A stretch of 64,000 nucleotides of DNA, from the NCBI GenBank assembly GCA_010356995.1, contig ML996694.1:325865-389864 (forward strand). Direction: 5' to 3'. The DNA comes from Trichodelitschia bisporula (lineage: Eukaryota; Ascomycota; Dothideomycetes; Phaeotrichales; Phaeotrichaceae). Position numbers and translations under genes: made by a program. Positions 11,605-22,946 of the stretch are shown here, one piece after another (position 1 is the first letter of the stretch; each line of letters starts with the position of its first letter). The notes beneath the pieces were generated by a model. The model had not been told where the DNA came from. It made no database searches and saw only the letters and a program-made list of their open reading frames with translations.

Positions 11605-14600
11605 ATATTTCGAGGCTAAAGTGCGGGACAAAATCTGGGCCAGCTTTGTATCATAGTACGGGTACGGGATGAAGAAACTAAGGGACTAAAAAGGAAAGTG
11701 AGATTGAAAGTACGAAGTTAGGTTGGTAAGGGATTGGGAATAGAGAATTGTAGATGATGAATGAGGGGCGAGGGGATTGATTAGGTAGAGTGATTGTGTG
11801 AGCAAAAAACTCTTGGGAATTGCTGTATGACGGCTTTTGCAAATTCACCGCCCGAGGGAGGGATGGAGAGACCGAAAACGCATCAATTTGCATCCGTACT
11901 TGGGCTAGTTCGACGAGATGGGATAGGAGAGAGGAGAGAGAGAGAGGACGGATGCATGCCCGGTTAGAGGGAGGCGGGGATTGGGAATGCCATGAAGGCT
12001 GACAAGTGCAGTGTGGATTGAGCGTACGGTACTGTAGAGAGTGGAGTTGAGGGTTGGGGTGAGGGTGAGAGGGCTCGGTGTGGGCTTGGCTTTGGTGGCC
12101 TGGTGGGCTGGATTGGGCTGGGCTGTGCTGTGCTGTGTGTGGGCGGTGATCCTGTGGGGATTTTGAGGGGGCGAAGGGCATGGCAGAGAGAGAAACGTGA
12201 GAGAGAAAATGCCGACAGCAGACAAGACGAGACGAGACTTGCTCGCACAGCCAACGACAACGTGAGAGTCGAGGAACGAGGGTTGGAGATCTGGCGGTGA
12301 AGAAGTTACAAGGGTCATCCTCCAATCATGCAGAAGGCGTGGTGCTCGGCCACAGAGCTGGAGCGATTGGACGGGTTGGCCCGCTGGGCGCTGGGGAGCT
12401 GGGCGCGGGTCGACCTTTGCTTGTGCTGGACCCTTGTCCCCTTGTGGCAAGGGTCAGAGCTTCCTTTACCATTTACGGACCTTTCGTCATCGGTGGATGG
12501 GGAGCTCAATTTGACGTGCTGAACAGCCCCGCACTATCGCCTCTTGTCCGACGTGCCCCCGGTCTGTTTACTGCAACATAGCAACTTATGGGGACAACAA
12601 TCAATCAATCAGCCCTCGGCTAAAGACACTCGACTTTGCCAAAACATCACGTCTTACGGTACATGATAAGTCCGCACGCTAGCTTCTGTGGGCTCCACCT
12701 GCAAAACAGACAGCTGGTGGGGTGGCGGGTTGTCTCCGGAGCCGCTCTTAGCGCTGAACGGACCCCTCCCCCCGCCCTCGCATTTCCAACTGTCAAAAGA
12801 GGCCACGCTGCTCAAGTATCTATGTCTGTACGGATGTATGTGCACGAGTAGTCGACGACGCGAACCAGCTCCCTAAGCGCCGAACCGAAATGTGTACAAG
12901 GTACCACAGGCGTCCCATGGACACGAACGCACATCATTCAATGGGCAGTACAGTAGCTCAGTACACCCGCTTGAGCTTGTCCAACCACACAACCCCAGAG
13001 GACACGACGCCCGCACTCCTCAAGTTTCCGCGGCCATGCAGTAGCCGACGCATGCCAGCGGGCCTTGCAGCACGCTTCATCTCCCGTCTTTGCATCGGCG
13101 AGCGCTGCAACTCTCCTCACGCCATGCCCAATTACGCCCCGTCGTCGCTGCGCAATTTGAGATCTGCTCTTCCGCTTCCTGGTCCGCTGCCGCAATTTGA
13201 AGATCTGCTCCCCATGTTGCTCTTGACCGCCCAACAACGTCTCGCTCGTCTATAGTGCACCTGCCCGCCGCTCTATCGCAACAATGCAGAGCAAGTCCCG
13301 GTCCCACGCGGCATGGTATGGCTGCGGAAAGCACCCCTTCCACGGGCAGGTGGTGGTCGCGGGACGGTAAACGACGCGGGTACCGTTGCGCTGCCTCGGG
13401 CTTTTTTCCTTATTGCCCACCTTCTGGTACACTTGGTGACGGGTGTCTTACAAACCTGCAATTTGCCTCCCTCACGCGGTGCGCGCAGGAGGCGTACCCG
13501 CTCGGGAGGTGACATGCAACGCACTTCTGCCCGTGGCCTCGTGCGACCCGAGCCGGCGCCGCGCTTCGCCCGTCGTCGCAAATCGTATATCGCAAACACG
13601 CTCCACGACACGCTTTTCCTTGCGTCCTAGCCACACTCTTCGATCCCGAGAACCTACGGTGCGGGTACATCCGTACACAGTTCCATTCCTCTCATGGTTC
13701 TCACGTGTCCCCCACGCCCAGCTCCGCGCTGCCCATCCGCTCTCCGCTGCACCGCACACCGGCCCCCTCCGTCGAGTACCCGTCTTGGCCGCTTGACGTG
13801 CGTCCCCAGGGGGTGAGCATGCACCTGCCCGAAAGTACTTACGCCTTTGTCTCGCCAACGGTCTCGCCCCTCCATTAAGTGCCGTGCCCTTCCTAATCAG
13901 CAAGTCGCACGCAACTCTCCCTCCCGGGCCCTTTCCGCGCTCTGCGAGCGGACCCGGAAGAGCGCAATTTGTCCACACGCGCGCGCGGGCTGCAGAATCT
14001 GCGTCTGGGCTGGTCGAGCATTCCAGGGCCGCTGGGTGTCTCCTCGTGATGCGCATGCTTTAAACACCGATCCGCGCGGAGGGCCTGTCCTTGCTTCGAC
14101 GTGCCCCGCGGCGGAGAGCATTACGCGTGGCTGGATATCGGTGAGGAAGGCACTGTAGGGCGGCTGCTGCCTAAGGCATCTACGTATCTTTTCCTCACAG
14201 GATTCGAGCCTCGGGGCTCGCCGGGCGATACTGGATGGAGAGTGGCTGAAGGCAGATACGGAGAAGCTTGGCTTGAGGTATGCTGACGGACGGCTGAAAA
14301 ATGGCCTGCCTTGTTTCCTGGGGTTGATGTAGGATGTCTATCACCGAGATTTGCCCGTCCAGTGAAAGGTGTCGCCTTGCGAAGTCTGCATCTTGGTGAA
14401 TGCACGACGCTGTTGTGCTGAGCGGCGAACGGACGGGGATTTCTCGCGGGGATTGCGTACTGAGATCTACGGCGCTGGGCGGAGGTGAGGTGCAGGGTAC
14501 TGGACGGACAAGGAAGTGACGAGGGAGCGGTGGCACGACGACATGCGAGGAGATGGATTGTGCTTATGGTTCATACGTTCCTGACTTCGATGTGGTGCTG

Positions 14601-16978
14601 AAAATAGGTGTTTTACGGTACCGCCGATGAGGGCGGGCGAGGCTGAAGAGGAATGCGGTGGTTTTCTGGGTGAACTGGTCGACGACGTTTGCATTGTTTG
14701 TGGGTGTCACGTCAGTGGTTCTTCGATCCTCTGTCGGCCTTCCAGTCATGTTTGCGGGGGCTAACTGGCTGGTAGAGCTGTAGTTTGACTCCACTAAGCA
14801 TGTTGAGAAGCTTCAGGCAATCGAACAGTACTCCGTATGGAGTGCAACGACTCCTTATCCAAACTTTGTGTGACTCGAGCTCTTCCGGTAACTCATGCTT
14901 GCCGATATCTCGCGATCAACGGCACTTTGCAATAGCTTCCTGAACTTGTCCGAAACTCATTACAGTTCTCGAGGATCATTTTCCATTCAGGGCGGCAATC
15001 CCGTTGGAATTGATACATAAAAGTATTCAGTCTCCTTATATCAATCGGACCCATTGGCCCGTCTCATGACGCACCAACTATCCTCAAATCCGTTTAAATC
15101 TTCATGGTTGCGTTATCTCGGTACCGAACTATCAGATTGACTTCATCGTTGGCATCCGTCTTCCCGATACCAGTAAAAAGTGCTGATCTTTCGAATCTAG
15201 CCGTAGAGCCGATGCATGAAGCAGAGAACCGTAGTTCATTCAGTGACCATCACGTCGGAGACATCTGCAGTCTTCTCAACCTAAGAGCGTCTGTGGTACA
15301 GTCTCCACCAAGAAATGCACATCAAGCGTGAGAGATACGCCAAGGGAAGGACTTCGAATGCTCCCGACGTCAGCCTTATGAAAGGGATCTACGGCTTTTG
15401 CCTTCGCGATTGTTCGGCCCGACTCATGCTTTGAATTGGCTCGCCATCCATTCGACATGCACGTCCATGTGGCACTTCTCCATCCAACCCGCTATAATCA
15501 GTCCGAACGCGATACCCACCCTCTCATGCGACTCCAGGCAGCTCTCGCGTCCCATATCCAGCAAGGCAAGCGGCCCCAGTCCGGCTTCACGTCGGATAGA
15601 CTTCCGCCCTATCCACAGCCATCACCACACAAGGCAAGAGATCCTAGCAGGTCTACCGAAGGCAACAGTCCTTCACGAATGTCCGATTCTGTGCCATCCA
15701 ACGGAATACTGTGGTACTTCTCGCGAACACCACCCGCCCCAAACCCGCGCCACGTGTCCGCTCTCCACGCCCCGTAGACGCGCCCGCCATGCAGCAGTGC
15801 GAATCTTCTCGTTTCATCTCTCCTTCGCCAAATAGTCCTCCAACTCGCCCTCCGCGTCGTCCCGAAATACTGACGTTCGGAAGACTGGATGTACCAGGGC
15901 GGCCCCGGAAGCGGATGCGGCGTCGCCAACGGACCAATGACGGGGCGGACTTCGCGATAGGATGCTTCCTATTGGTTGAGCAGCGAAGGCGCGGCGTGTT
16001 CATGCAAAGCGGCTGCGAGGTGCGATGTGTTGTTCATGCCTTTGCGTGGGTCTTGTGCGATGGGGGAGTATTTGGGGAGGGACTGGTTTGTGAGGAGGCT
16101 GGGAGGGATGGGCGGAGGTGGATTGGTTGGGATGGCGTCCTGCGGCAAGTGTGAGTGGTTCTGAGGATTTAAAACTTGGGGTGTGATGCTGTTCATTCCG
16201 AGGGAGAGGGATGGCGCGGGCGCATAGAGCTATCAATGTCGGATCAGATATCAGGTAAGTGGTCTGGAGATCCGGAGTGCTGTCATCATGGGACAGTGTT
16301 TGGGGGTTTGCGTCCCGAAGTAAGGGCTCCATTACCCATCAGACTCGCATGGACCGTGAAGCTGTACGACAGTAAAGGTCAAGCACTTGTTAGTTCTAGT
16401 CTTGGAGACTTTCCGATCCCTGGTTGGTAATATCAGTTCTGAAATAGTTTTGACTGCCAAACCCGAGGCCCAAAAGCCGTGAACAGAAGCTCCTTGAGTG
16501 GGGATGTTTCTGAGGTCGATGTCACATGTGACAGTGGTCGAGTGGAGCCGCTACGGATGCTTAACCCAACCTCTTGCTCTCTGGCAAAGATCAGATCTCG
16601 TTACCCCAAAGCCGTCTCATGTATTCGGGATACACATATGAGAACTGCATGAAGTTGGCTTTCATTCCAGATCCAGTTTTGGCCCACGCTCGCTAAGCTA
16701 AATACATCCAAGAATCGACCATCAAGTTCCGAATACATACACATGCTTCGTCGCAGGGTCGTGAAGCGATCCCACCAGTCGCACAGCATTCCGATCCCAT
16801 AGGGCTGAAGAAAGATAACACCAACGCCAAATGCGGGTATCCTCCCCAACGTCACCTTCATGCCAACCCAAGCCGCTAATCCCAAAAACGCCATAAGCCA
16901 ACATCAACCGCCTGGAAACCCCAAAACCAAAAAGAAAGCCGGCTCGGGTATCGCCCCAACTCCCAATAAAACGAAGAC

Positions 16979-18343
16979 CTAGTTCCAATCAGAATCATGC
17001 CTCACTCTCCACTGATCCTCAATCTGTAGGCCCCCGCTCCGCAACGAACATCCCTTCCGCCCCCACTTCTCCGCCATCACCTCCCGCCCAAACTTAATCG
17101 TCATCTGCAGCGCGGTCTCGAAGCCCTCCGGGTCGCGGTAGTATGGTTCGCCCTTCCCGCCGAACTGCTGCGCCTGCCATGTGTTCCGCCCCCGCGCGTT
17201 GCTGTTCTTCTCCCGCTGGAGCACGTCCAGCCGCTTCGCCAGCAGATGGAAAGCCTGGCTCGCGAGCGCATCCTCCTCGCCCCACGTCTGCACCGTCTTC
17301 TTCGCCGGCGCGGGCTGGACATGCAACGTGCCATTGCCAGATCCCCGCGCTTCTCCCGTCGGCTTAGCCACTGCCTTGATCGGCGCCTCGTTCCCCACCG
17401 GTTTCCGCCGGTACAGCACGAGCAAATCGTCCAGCGCAGCGCCAACATCATACACCAGCCCGACCTGCGCGTTGTCCAGCGTGTAGCCCGCCATCAGCAG
17501 CCGCTCGTGCATGTCACAGTCGGTGCCGTAGTACGGGATCTGCGTGTCCCAGCCGCCGACGGCTTCGTACGCGGCGCGGTTGACGAGCGCGAGCCGGTCG
17601 TAGGCGTAGAGCTTGACGGCCCAGCGGTGGGAGGCGGGCCAGGTGAGTGTGTCGCGGAGGTCCTCGACGACGCGTGCGTAGAGCGGGCGGTAGGTCTTGG
17701 TATGCGGGTCGGACCAGTCTTCTTTGCTGACGGCGGCGGCGTCCATGTGGGACCAGTAGTAGTGTGTCCAGTTGCGCTGGATAGATTCGTGGATGTAGAA
17801 GTTTTGGAGTTGGGAGAAGGAGAGGTAGGTTGGGGTGGAGATGACGTTGATGCCGAAGATGTCTGTCAGCCGTCGGTGGTCGAGGTAGAAGGGGTTTTGG
17901 AGGGTGAGCTGTCCGCGCGCGTTTGCGTTCATTGTCCCGGTGTTTTCGACGACGTAGATGTCTGACGGTGGCCAGCCTGCCGTGATGTACGACACTACGG
18001 CCTGCTGCAGCAATGGCCAATTGCGCGTGAAGCCGATGAACAGTGGTGTCTTCTCGGGGGCATGTTGTGCGGGTGGGCGGTTGTATGAGGGAACGGGAGG
18101 GAGATCCGAGGGGGTCTTTGCAGCTGCCGCGAGCGGGAAGTTGTCCACTATCGGCGGCGGGATGCGCTGTGCAGATTTGTAGCGCGGATGTCGCGGCGCA
18201 TCGTGGGCGCGTAGACCGGGAATGTAGTAGTATATCTCCTCTTGCAGCTGGTATGGGGAGGATGGAAGAAGAAGGTAGGTGACGGCGCAGAAGCTGAAGA
18301 CCCCAAAGACAAGCGCACGGAAGCGCAGCTGCTTGACGAGCAT
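16979..18343 (-). CDS. Putative type II membrane glycosyltransferase
   Basis: Single-exon 454-residue protein. Residues about 8-27 (ALVFGVFSFCAVTYLLL) form one hydrophobic anchor after a short basic N-terminus, the topology of Golgi type II glycosyltransferases. A proline-rich stem (to about residue 90) precedes a catalytic-looking domain. That domain has a Rossmann-like start (PLFIGFTRNWPLLQQAV), an acidic HMDAAAV segment and a GGWDTQIPYYGTDCDMHERL-type region resembling the acceptor/metal end of GT-A folds. The sequence is conserved-looking, but I cannot name the family or substrate. A Lys/Gly linker near residues 320-350 may be disordered. It is flanked by long noncoding stretches. Function is inferred from fold-like features only. 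Confidence 0.7.
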   Translation of the reverse strand: MLVKQLRFRALVFGVFSFCAVTYLLLPSSPYQLQEEIYYYIPGLRAHDAPRHPRYKSAQRIPPPIVDNFPLAAAAKTPSDLPPVPSYNRPPAQHAPEKTPLFIGFTRNWPLLQQAVVSYITAGWPPSDIYVVENTGTMNANARGQLTLQNPFYLDHRRLTDIFGINVISTPTYLSFSQLQNFYIHESIQRNWTHYYWSHMDAAAVSKEDWSDPHTKTYRPLYARVVEDLRDTLTWPASHRWAVKLYAYDRLALVNRAAYEAVGGWDTQIPYYGTDCDMHERLLMAGYTLDNAQVGLVYDVGAALDDLLVLYRRKPVGNEAPIKAVAKPTGEARGSGNGTLHVQPAPAKKTVQTWGEEDALASQAFHLLAKRLDVLQREKNSNARGRNTWQAQQFGGKGEPYYRDPEGFETALQMTIKFGREVMAEKWGRKGCSLRSGGLQIEDQWRVRHDSDWN

Positions 18344-19604
18344 GTGTGCGGCGCGGAGTATACTCTACACGGCGATGATAGGCCAAGTTGGCACACCTCG
18401 AGGCGCAAATGAAATGTGACCGATGGCAGTGAAGAGGCATAAAAGGAATGTCGTTAAGCTGATGGAGGCAGTGTTCAGGCGGCCTACCCCATGTATCCAA
18501 ATACGGGAAAGGATTGGGGCCAGAGGCGATTCAGACGAAGGTGCAAGGCCAGGTTAGATACAAGGCTACATCTACACCCCCGCGTCAGGATTGCAGAGAA
18601 ACAAGGCCATCCATGGATGCGCAGAAGACTGCCCCTCCGCTGAGAAAAAGTGTAACGACCGTGATGGCACAAAGAGAGAAATGGTGTGGAGGAGTCGACC
18701 ATCCTGCCCCAAGGCTTATAAGGGTGCCGCGACCCGCGTCCCAGATGCTTGAACATGTGCCTCCGCATCTTGGCTTTGACAGGAGGGGTCTGGTGCGGGC
18801 CGTCTAGTCAGGGGTGTTTAGGGGGGGCTGCTTTTTTTCAGGAGTCGCACGACAAAAGCCGATAGGTTCACACCAATCACGCACAGCCTGGCTCGAGGCC
18901 CGGTCACGTCGAGAGCGTCTCATCGAGATGTCGCGCAGACTAGAAGAATGGAAAGGCTGGAGTGATTTTGGTGCTGGCGAGCCTCCATCCGCATTTTTCA
19001 ATAGCTGATAAGCACTGTGGGCTGAGCAATAGGGATACGGGCTTCAAGACTGACAAGAGCACTCATGAACCGGCATTTGTGCCGCATTGACATATTGCTG
19101 ACCACTGTAAGCTGAGGGCAAGATGCTGGACATTAAGAGGGCTTAGCAAATGGAGGATCACGAAGCACAAGCTTAGAGTGCCTGGCTCCCAAACACTTGA
19201 CCGCATCGTTCGACATTTTTGTGCCGCACTCTGAGTATCGTAGCGCCATCGTGTGCTAGCTTAAGTATCAACTGGACCATAATCTTATCAGAACTAAGTT
19301 GCGTAGATTGCCCGTTCTCCGCGTGTGTTTGTTCGTGGCGAAGTACTTCCCGAACGCGCTAAAATGCGGAATTTCCCACGGACCGTTTGTGCCCGAACTT
19401 GACAAGGCAAGAAGGCCACAAGGCCTAAAGGCATCACTTCCCAAACCGGTGACGTCGTTGGCTTGTTCAAGCAGTAGAACCAAGACCTTGCAGTGCGCAA
19501 CTTCACCTCCACAGCATCTGCATTATGTCTTGCGCCTCTAATTGCAAAGAACCTGATCACCGCCAGGAGAATAGGAACTTACTGGTGCGCATAGGCAGCC
19601 CACG
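18344..19604. other. Intergenic, no supported gene
   Basis: Region between two divergently transcribed genes, the glycosyltransferase-like gene (-) and MCU (+). It must carry both promoters. Short open frames such as 18514-18807 show no domain features. Confidence 0.5.
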
Positions 19605-21177
19605 ATGAACAGCCGCTTGCTGTTTGCTGGCTCTCGAGCTTCTGCGAATCCAGTACGCCATGTCACTCTACACTCTCAACGCCAGACGCGGTTCTCTCTC
19701 CAGTGTCAGGAGCTTCGCAGAGCTCAGCAGCCACCAACCAGGGCATTTCGTGCTTTCACCAAGCTAGCCAACCACGACGAGGATGCAAAACTCTCATCCA
19801 GCTACAGCCAGCCCGCGGAAAATCTTAATCACGACGTTTCGAAGGAAGAGATATCACACTTCGAAAAGGCCGTTGCAGAGGACAAGGAGAAGCAAATAAG
19901 GACACCATGGCATCGCGAAGGATCGGACAAACCGCCGGTTGCGCGTCAACGCAGCGCTGGAGCAATGACAAAGGGTTTGCTGACTCCATCCTAGCCCACA
20001 CTAGTTTCTAACAGCTATAGGCAAGCTCCTAACGACGCCGTCGCGTATGCTCAAGCTTATACTTCCTCTAACGACGCATGATATGAACTCGGATCGTAAA
20101 GACGTGGAGCCTTTGGCTTTGCTCGTTCACCCCCAACAGCCACTTTCGTACCTGGAGCGCTTGATTCAATCCGAGGCGCCGCTCATAAAGGACAAAGATG
20201 GCAAAGAAAAAATCCCAAACGTGTATTTCCGCGCGGAAGACTCAATGCAGGATGACGGAGCCGACGCCAAAAAGCCTGCGCCTGTCGAGGACGAAGACTC
20301 TCATCACGACGAGGACCACGATCTTGACACCGCTGACACAACAATGATTGATGGCAAGTCGGCCCGCACCGGGAAGTTGAAAAAAAAGCAGCGCACCATC
20401 GAAGACGCTCTCCGCGGCGGCCACGGGGAAGGTGGCGTTGAGTCCTACAGCGGCCTGGGTCATGATGCCCCGAATGACAAGACCGAAGACCGGCGCTTTG
20501 TACGGTGGTCATCGAGCACTGAAATCGGTGACTTTATCCGGGACGCTGCGCGAGGCCAGGAGTTTGCCGTCGAGATCGAGGGTGCGCCGCGCGACATCCG
20601 GGTTGGCGTTCCCAGCTTCGCGGACCGCACGTACTACCTGCGCATGCGGCTGCGGAAGAAGAGTCGCGAAATTGCGCACCTGGCAGACGTGAAACGCGAA
20701 TGCGATGCCATTGCCGAGAAGGGAGCCAAGCGTGTCGCTATGGCCGGCGGTGTCGCGCTCGTGGTATGGTGGGGGGTTGTGTATGCGCTGACGTTCAAGA
20801 CCGATCTTGGTTGGGACGTGATGGAGCCGGTGACCTACCTGGTTGGGCTGTCGACACTCATTGGAGGTTACATCTGGTTCTTGATCCACAACCGCCAGGT
20901 GTCGTACCGCAGCGCCATGAACTTCACAATCAGCCGGCGACAATCACAGCTGTATTCTCAGCGAGGGTTCGATATGAGACATTGGGAGGACTTGGTGGAA
21001 GAGGGGAATAAGCTGCGAGCGGAGATCAAGTCCATCGCGCAGGAGTATGACGTCGACTGGAATGAGGCTGAGGATGAGCAAAGTGAGAAGGTCATGAAAG
21101 CGTTGAAGGAGGAGCGGCGGAAACGAAAGGAAGGGAAGGCAAGGGCAAAAGATGAGGACGAAGATGAGGTCGACTGA
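19605..21177 (+). CDS. MCU: Mitochondrial calcium uniporter pore protein
   Basis: Pore-forming subunit for Ca2+ uptake across the inner mitochondrial membrane. Exons 19605-19974 and 20021-21177 are joined by a 46-nt intron (19975-20020, TCTAAC branch), giving 508 residues. The N-terminus is Arg/Ser-rich, a probable mitochondrial presequence. The middle holds the matrix-domain segment (KLILPLTTHDMNSD onward) and a coiled-coil. Two transmembrane helices (about 365-383 and 392-410) flank the signature WDVMEPVTY starting near residue 388, the DIME-type selectivity filter. The C-terminus is a charged coiled coil rich in Lys/Glu. An Asp/His-rich acidic insert (20290-20350) lies before the pore. No EMRE partner gene is in this window. 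It ends 124 bp from the converging HET gene. Confidence 0.95.
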
Positions 21178-21301
21178 GTCGAGGTTCCTCTAGTATCGGC
21201 ATAGTGTACTGGCGAACTTGGCGCTTTTTGTCGGCTTGCTGGAGTCTCAGTGCCCAGGGACGAAAAACTGCTGACAACATGAGGTATCGTTCCCGTGGCA
21301 T

Positions 21302-22882
21302 TCATAGAGAAGAGAGGCCACCAAGCTTCATGCGAGCTACGTAAATCTCAGCGCCCATCCTTGTTTCTCGGTTCATGACTACTTTTAATCCCCAGTTCTC
21401 CCAGGTCTTTGAAGCACAATTCTCGTAGCTCCGATGATCTCGAGGGCCGATCTCCTCGGAGGAAATCTCGTCATCTAGCTCCATAAAGGGGTTTCCGTCC
21501 ATATCCATTCCAAATCGTAGCTCAAATGTATAAAACTTCCCCGTTACGCTGTCAACATACTGGAGTCTTGTCCAGCCCTGAAGCTGACCGGACTTCAGTG
21601 TGTACCCTGTAGGGAAAGTGCAAAGCGACGTTATTGGATCAAAGTGCTCCTCAGGGACCGCAGAGACGACGGAGATTTTGTGTGGCAGTAAGAGGAGTGC
21701 TCTGAAGCCATGCATCCTAAATCCTGGTATTGGCATATTGTGTAGGTGAGAGCGTCTGAATGGGAGGCACAAGGTCATTGGTTCGGCTTCAGCTCTCGTT
21801 TCCCATGGGAGAAGGATGAGGTTCGAAAGGTTGTCGTCAGTGCCAACGGGTCTCGCCCAGACAGGCCCTTGAATTGGCGCAACTGGGATTGCAAAGGTCC
21901 GGGAATAGTCGTCCTCTTTGTGGCAGTCCGACAGTGCATACGCTTCAACAAAACGAGGGATCCCGGGCTTGGCTGTACCCGAGACGAGCTTCGCCATCGA
22001 GCCCACAAATGCAAAACCTTCTTCAGACCGGGCGACCTTCCAAACGGGGAGGGTGAGTTGAAGGCCTATGTTGGTGATATGGAAGGGATGGTCGAGTAAA
22101 GTAGACGGGAAAGCGACAACATCTCTGGAGGCTTCAAAAACCGCGGGGGAAGTTGCCAAAAGGGTATTGACGGACCGGGGCCAGCCTTTAGACATATGGG
22201 ACCATGCCAGCAAAGAAGTGTCATGATGTGAGTCTAGGATTGCTTCCTGTAGTCTGATGAACGCATCTTGGCCTTCTCCGTAGATAAGTGGCATGTAAAC
22301 GTCGAAGATCCCAATCAGGCAGTAGGCAGTGTCTTCCACACGCGTCGTTTGTCTTTTCGAAGCCCAAGACATTCTTGCCGCCACACTAGCCGCTTGCAGT
22401 GGTGCTCTGTGCTGGAGAAAGCGCTGATCAATGCCCGTGACATCCGATACGAGTTCTCCGAGCTCATGCTTGCTGCCGAGGCGATTCCATGTTCGGTCAT
22501 AAAAAATGACATCTTTGGGAGCCAAAAGCTCTTGTAATGTCCATCCGCGAGTAAAGTATCGGCTCCTCAGGAACCGTTGTCGAAACGGTGGGACATCCTG
22601 CGAGGATCCTTCCGGGACGGTATTCACATCCTCAAGGAATGCATAACATATGGAAGCCATCGCGTACCATCGAAACATAGAGTTGATGGCCTCGGAGAGC
22701 TCCGCACTGCTTGATTTGTCGATGCAACAAGTATCTATCCATACGTAGGCCAAGCCATCAAGGGTAGCTTGGGCACATGTCTGCCGGATCTTCTCATAGC
22801 CGGGGAGGTGTAGTCCTCGGCCAGCCTCCAGATCCTGGAGTGTCAATTCCCAATTTGGCAGCCAGGTGTGAAAGAATGGCAT
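21302..22882 (-). CDS. HET-domain protein, 5' end apparently disrupted
   Basis: Heterokaryon-incompatibility-type protein. HET domains trigger cell death on non-self recognition in filamentous fungi. The body is one open frame with the conserved blocks YVWIDTCCIDKSSSAELSEA, SRYFTRGWTLQELLAP, MSWASKRQTTRVEDTAYCL, and GIFDVYMPLIYGEG, followed by an unrelated C-terminal region. The first ATG in this frame is at 22882 (MPFFHTW), already inside the domain. Upstream, another frame encodes the usual N-terminus (LRLLDVRTMELREF, then PYAILSH), but it starts with TTG and is offset by two missing bases at 22865-22870. The gene is therefore probably either a recent pseudogene or carries an assembly error. 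I give the longest ATG frame (about 526 residues). Confidence 0.75.
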   Translation of the reverse strand: MPFFHTWLPNWELTLQDLEAGRGLHLPGYEKIRQTCAQATLDGLAYVWIDTCCIDKSSSAELSEAINSMFRWYAMASICYAFLEDVNTVPEGSSQDVPPFRQRFLRSRYFTRGWTLQELLAPKDVIFYDRTWNRLGSKHELGELVSDVTGIDQRFLQHRAPLQAASVAARMSWASKRQTTRVEDTAYCLIGIFDVYMPLIYGEGQDAFIRLQEAILDSHHDTSLLAWSHMSKGWPRSVNTLLATSPAVFEASRDVVAFPSTLLDHPFHITNIGLQLTLPVWKVARSEEGFAFVGSMAKLVSGTAKPGIPRFVEAYALSDCHKEDDYSRTFAIPVAPIQGPVWARPVGTDDNLSNLILLPWETRAEAEPMTLCLPFRRSHLHNMPIPGFRMHGFRALLLLPHKISVVSAVPEEHFDPITSLCTFPTGYTLKSGQLQGWTRLQYVDSVTGKFYTFELRFGMDMDGNPFMELDDEISSEEIGPRDHRSYENCASKTWENWGLKVVMNRETRMGAEIYVARMKLGGLSSL

Positions 22883-22946
22883 AAGGTACAGATGGATCAC
22901 CCCTGAATTCTCTCAGCTCCATGGTACGAACATCGAGGAGGCGCAA
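22865..22946 (-). pseudogene. Frameshifted N-terminal remnant of the HET domain
   Basis: Reads LRLLDVRTMELREF...PYAILSH, the canonical start of HET domains. The codon where Met is normal is TTG (22944-22946) and an in-frame TAA lies at 22965-22967. After PYAILSH the frame must shift to reach HTWLPNW, consistent with loss of one CA unit in a CACACC tract. No ATG can serve both parts without a frameshift or an undetected upstream exon. Confidence 0.65.

Larger units (their letters stand above)
11169..16978. other. Gene-poor 5.8-kb region with G-rich tracts and an assembly gap
   Basis: No convincing gene on either strand. From 11169 to about 12300 the + strand is strongly purine-rich, especially in G, as expected for the long 5' leader and promoter of the minus-strand zinc-cluster gene. 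From 12300 to 16978 there are only scattered short open frames (for example 13472-14056 on - and 15711-16154 on +) with no recognisable domains, poor codon structure and no consistent introns. No tRNA or rRNA pattern was seen. It could hold long UTRs, noncoding transcripts or decayed sequence. Confidence 0.5.

Noticed and set aside
13472-14056. 194-codon minus-strand open frame
   Set aside because: Arg/Ala/Gly-rich product from GC-rich DNA, overlapped by equally long frames in other phases; no family features.
14201-14240. TTCGAGCCTCGG stretch resembling a tRNA T-arm
   Set aside because: No matching acceptor, D-arm or anticodon stem could be folded around it.
15711-16154. 147-codon plus-strand open frame
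   Set aside because: Needs a non-ATG start, product is Arg/Pro-rich then Gly/Cys/Val-rich without any known domain.
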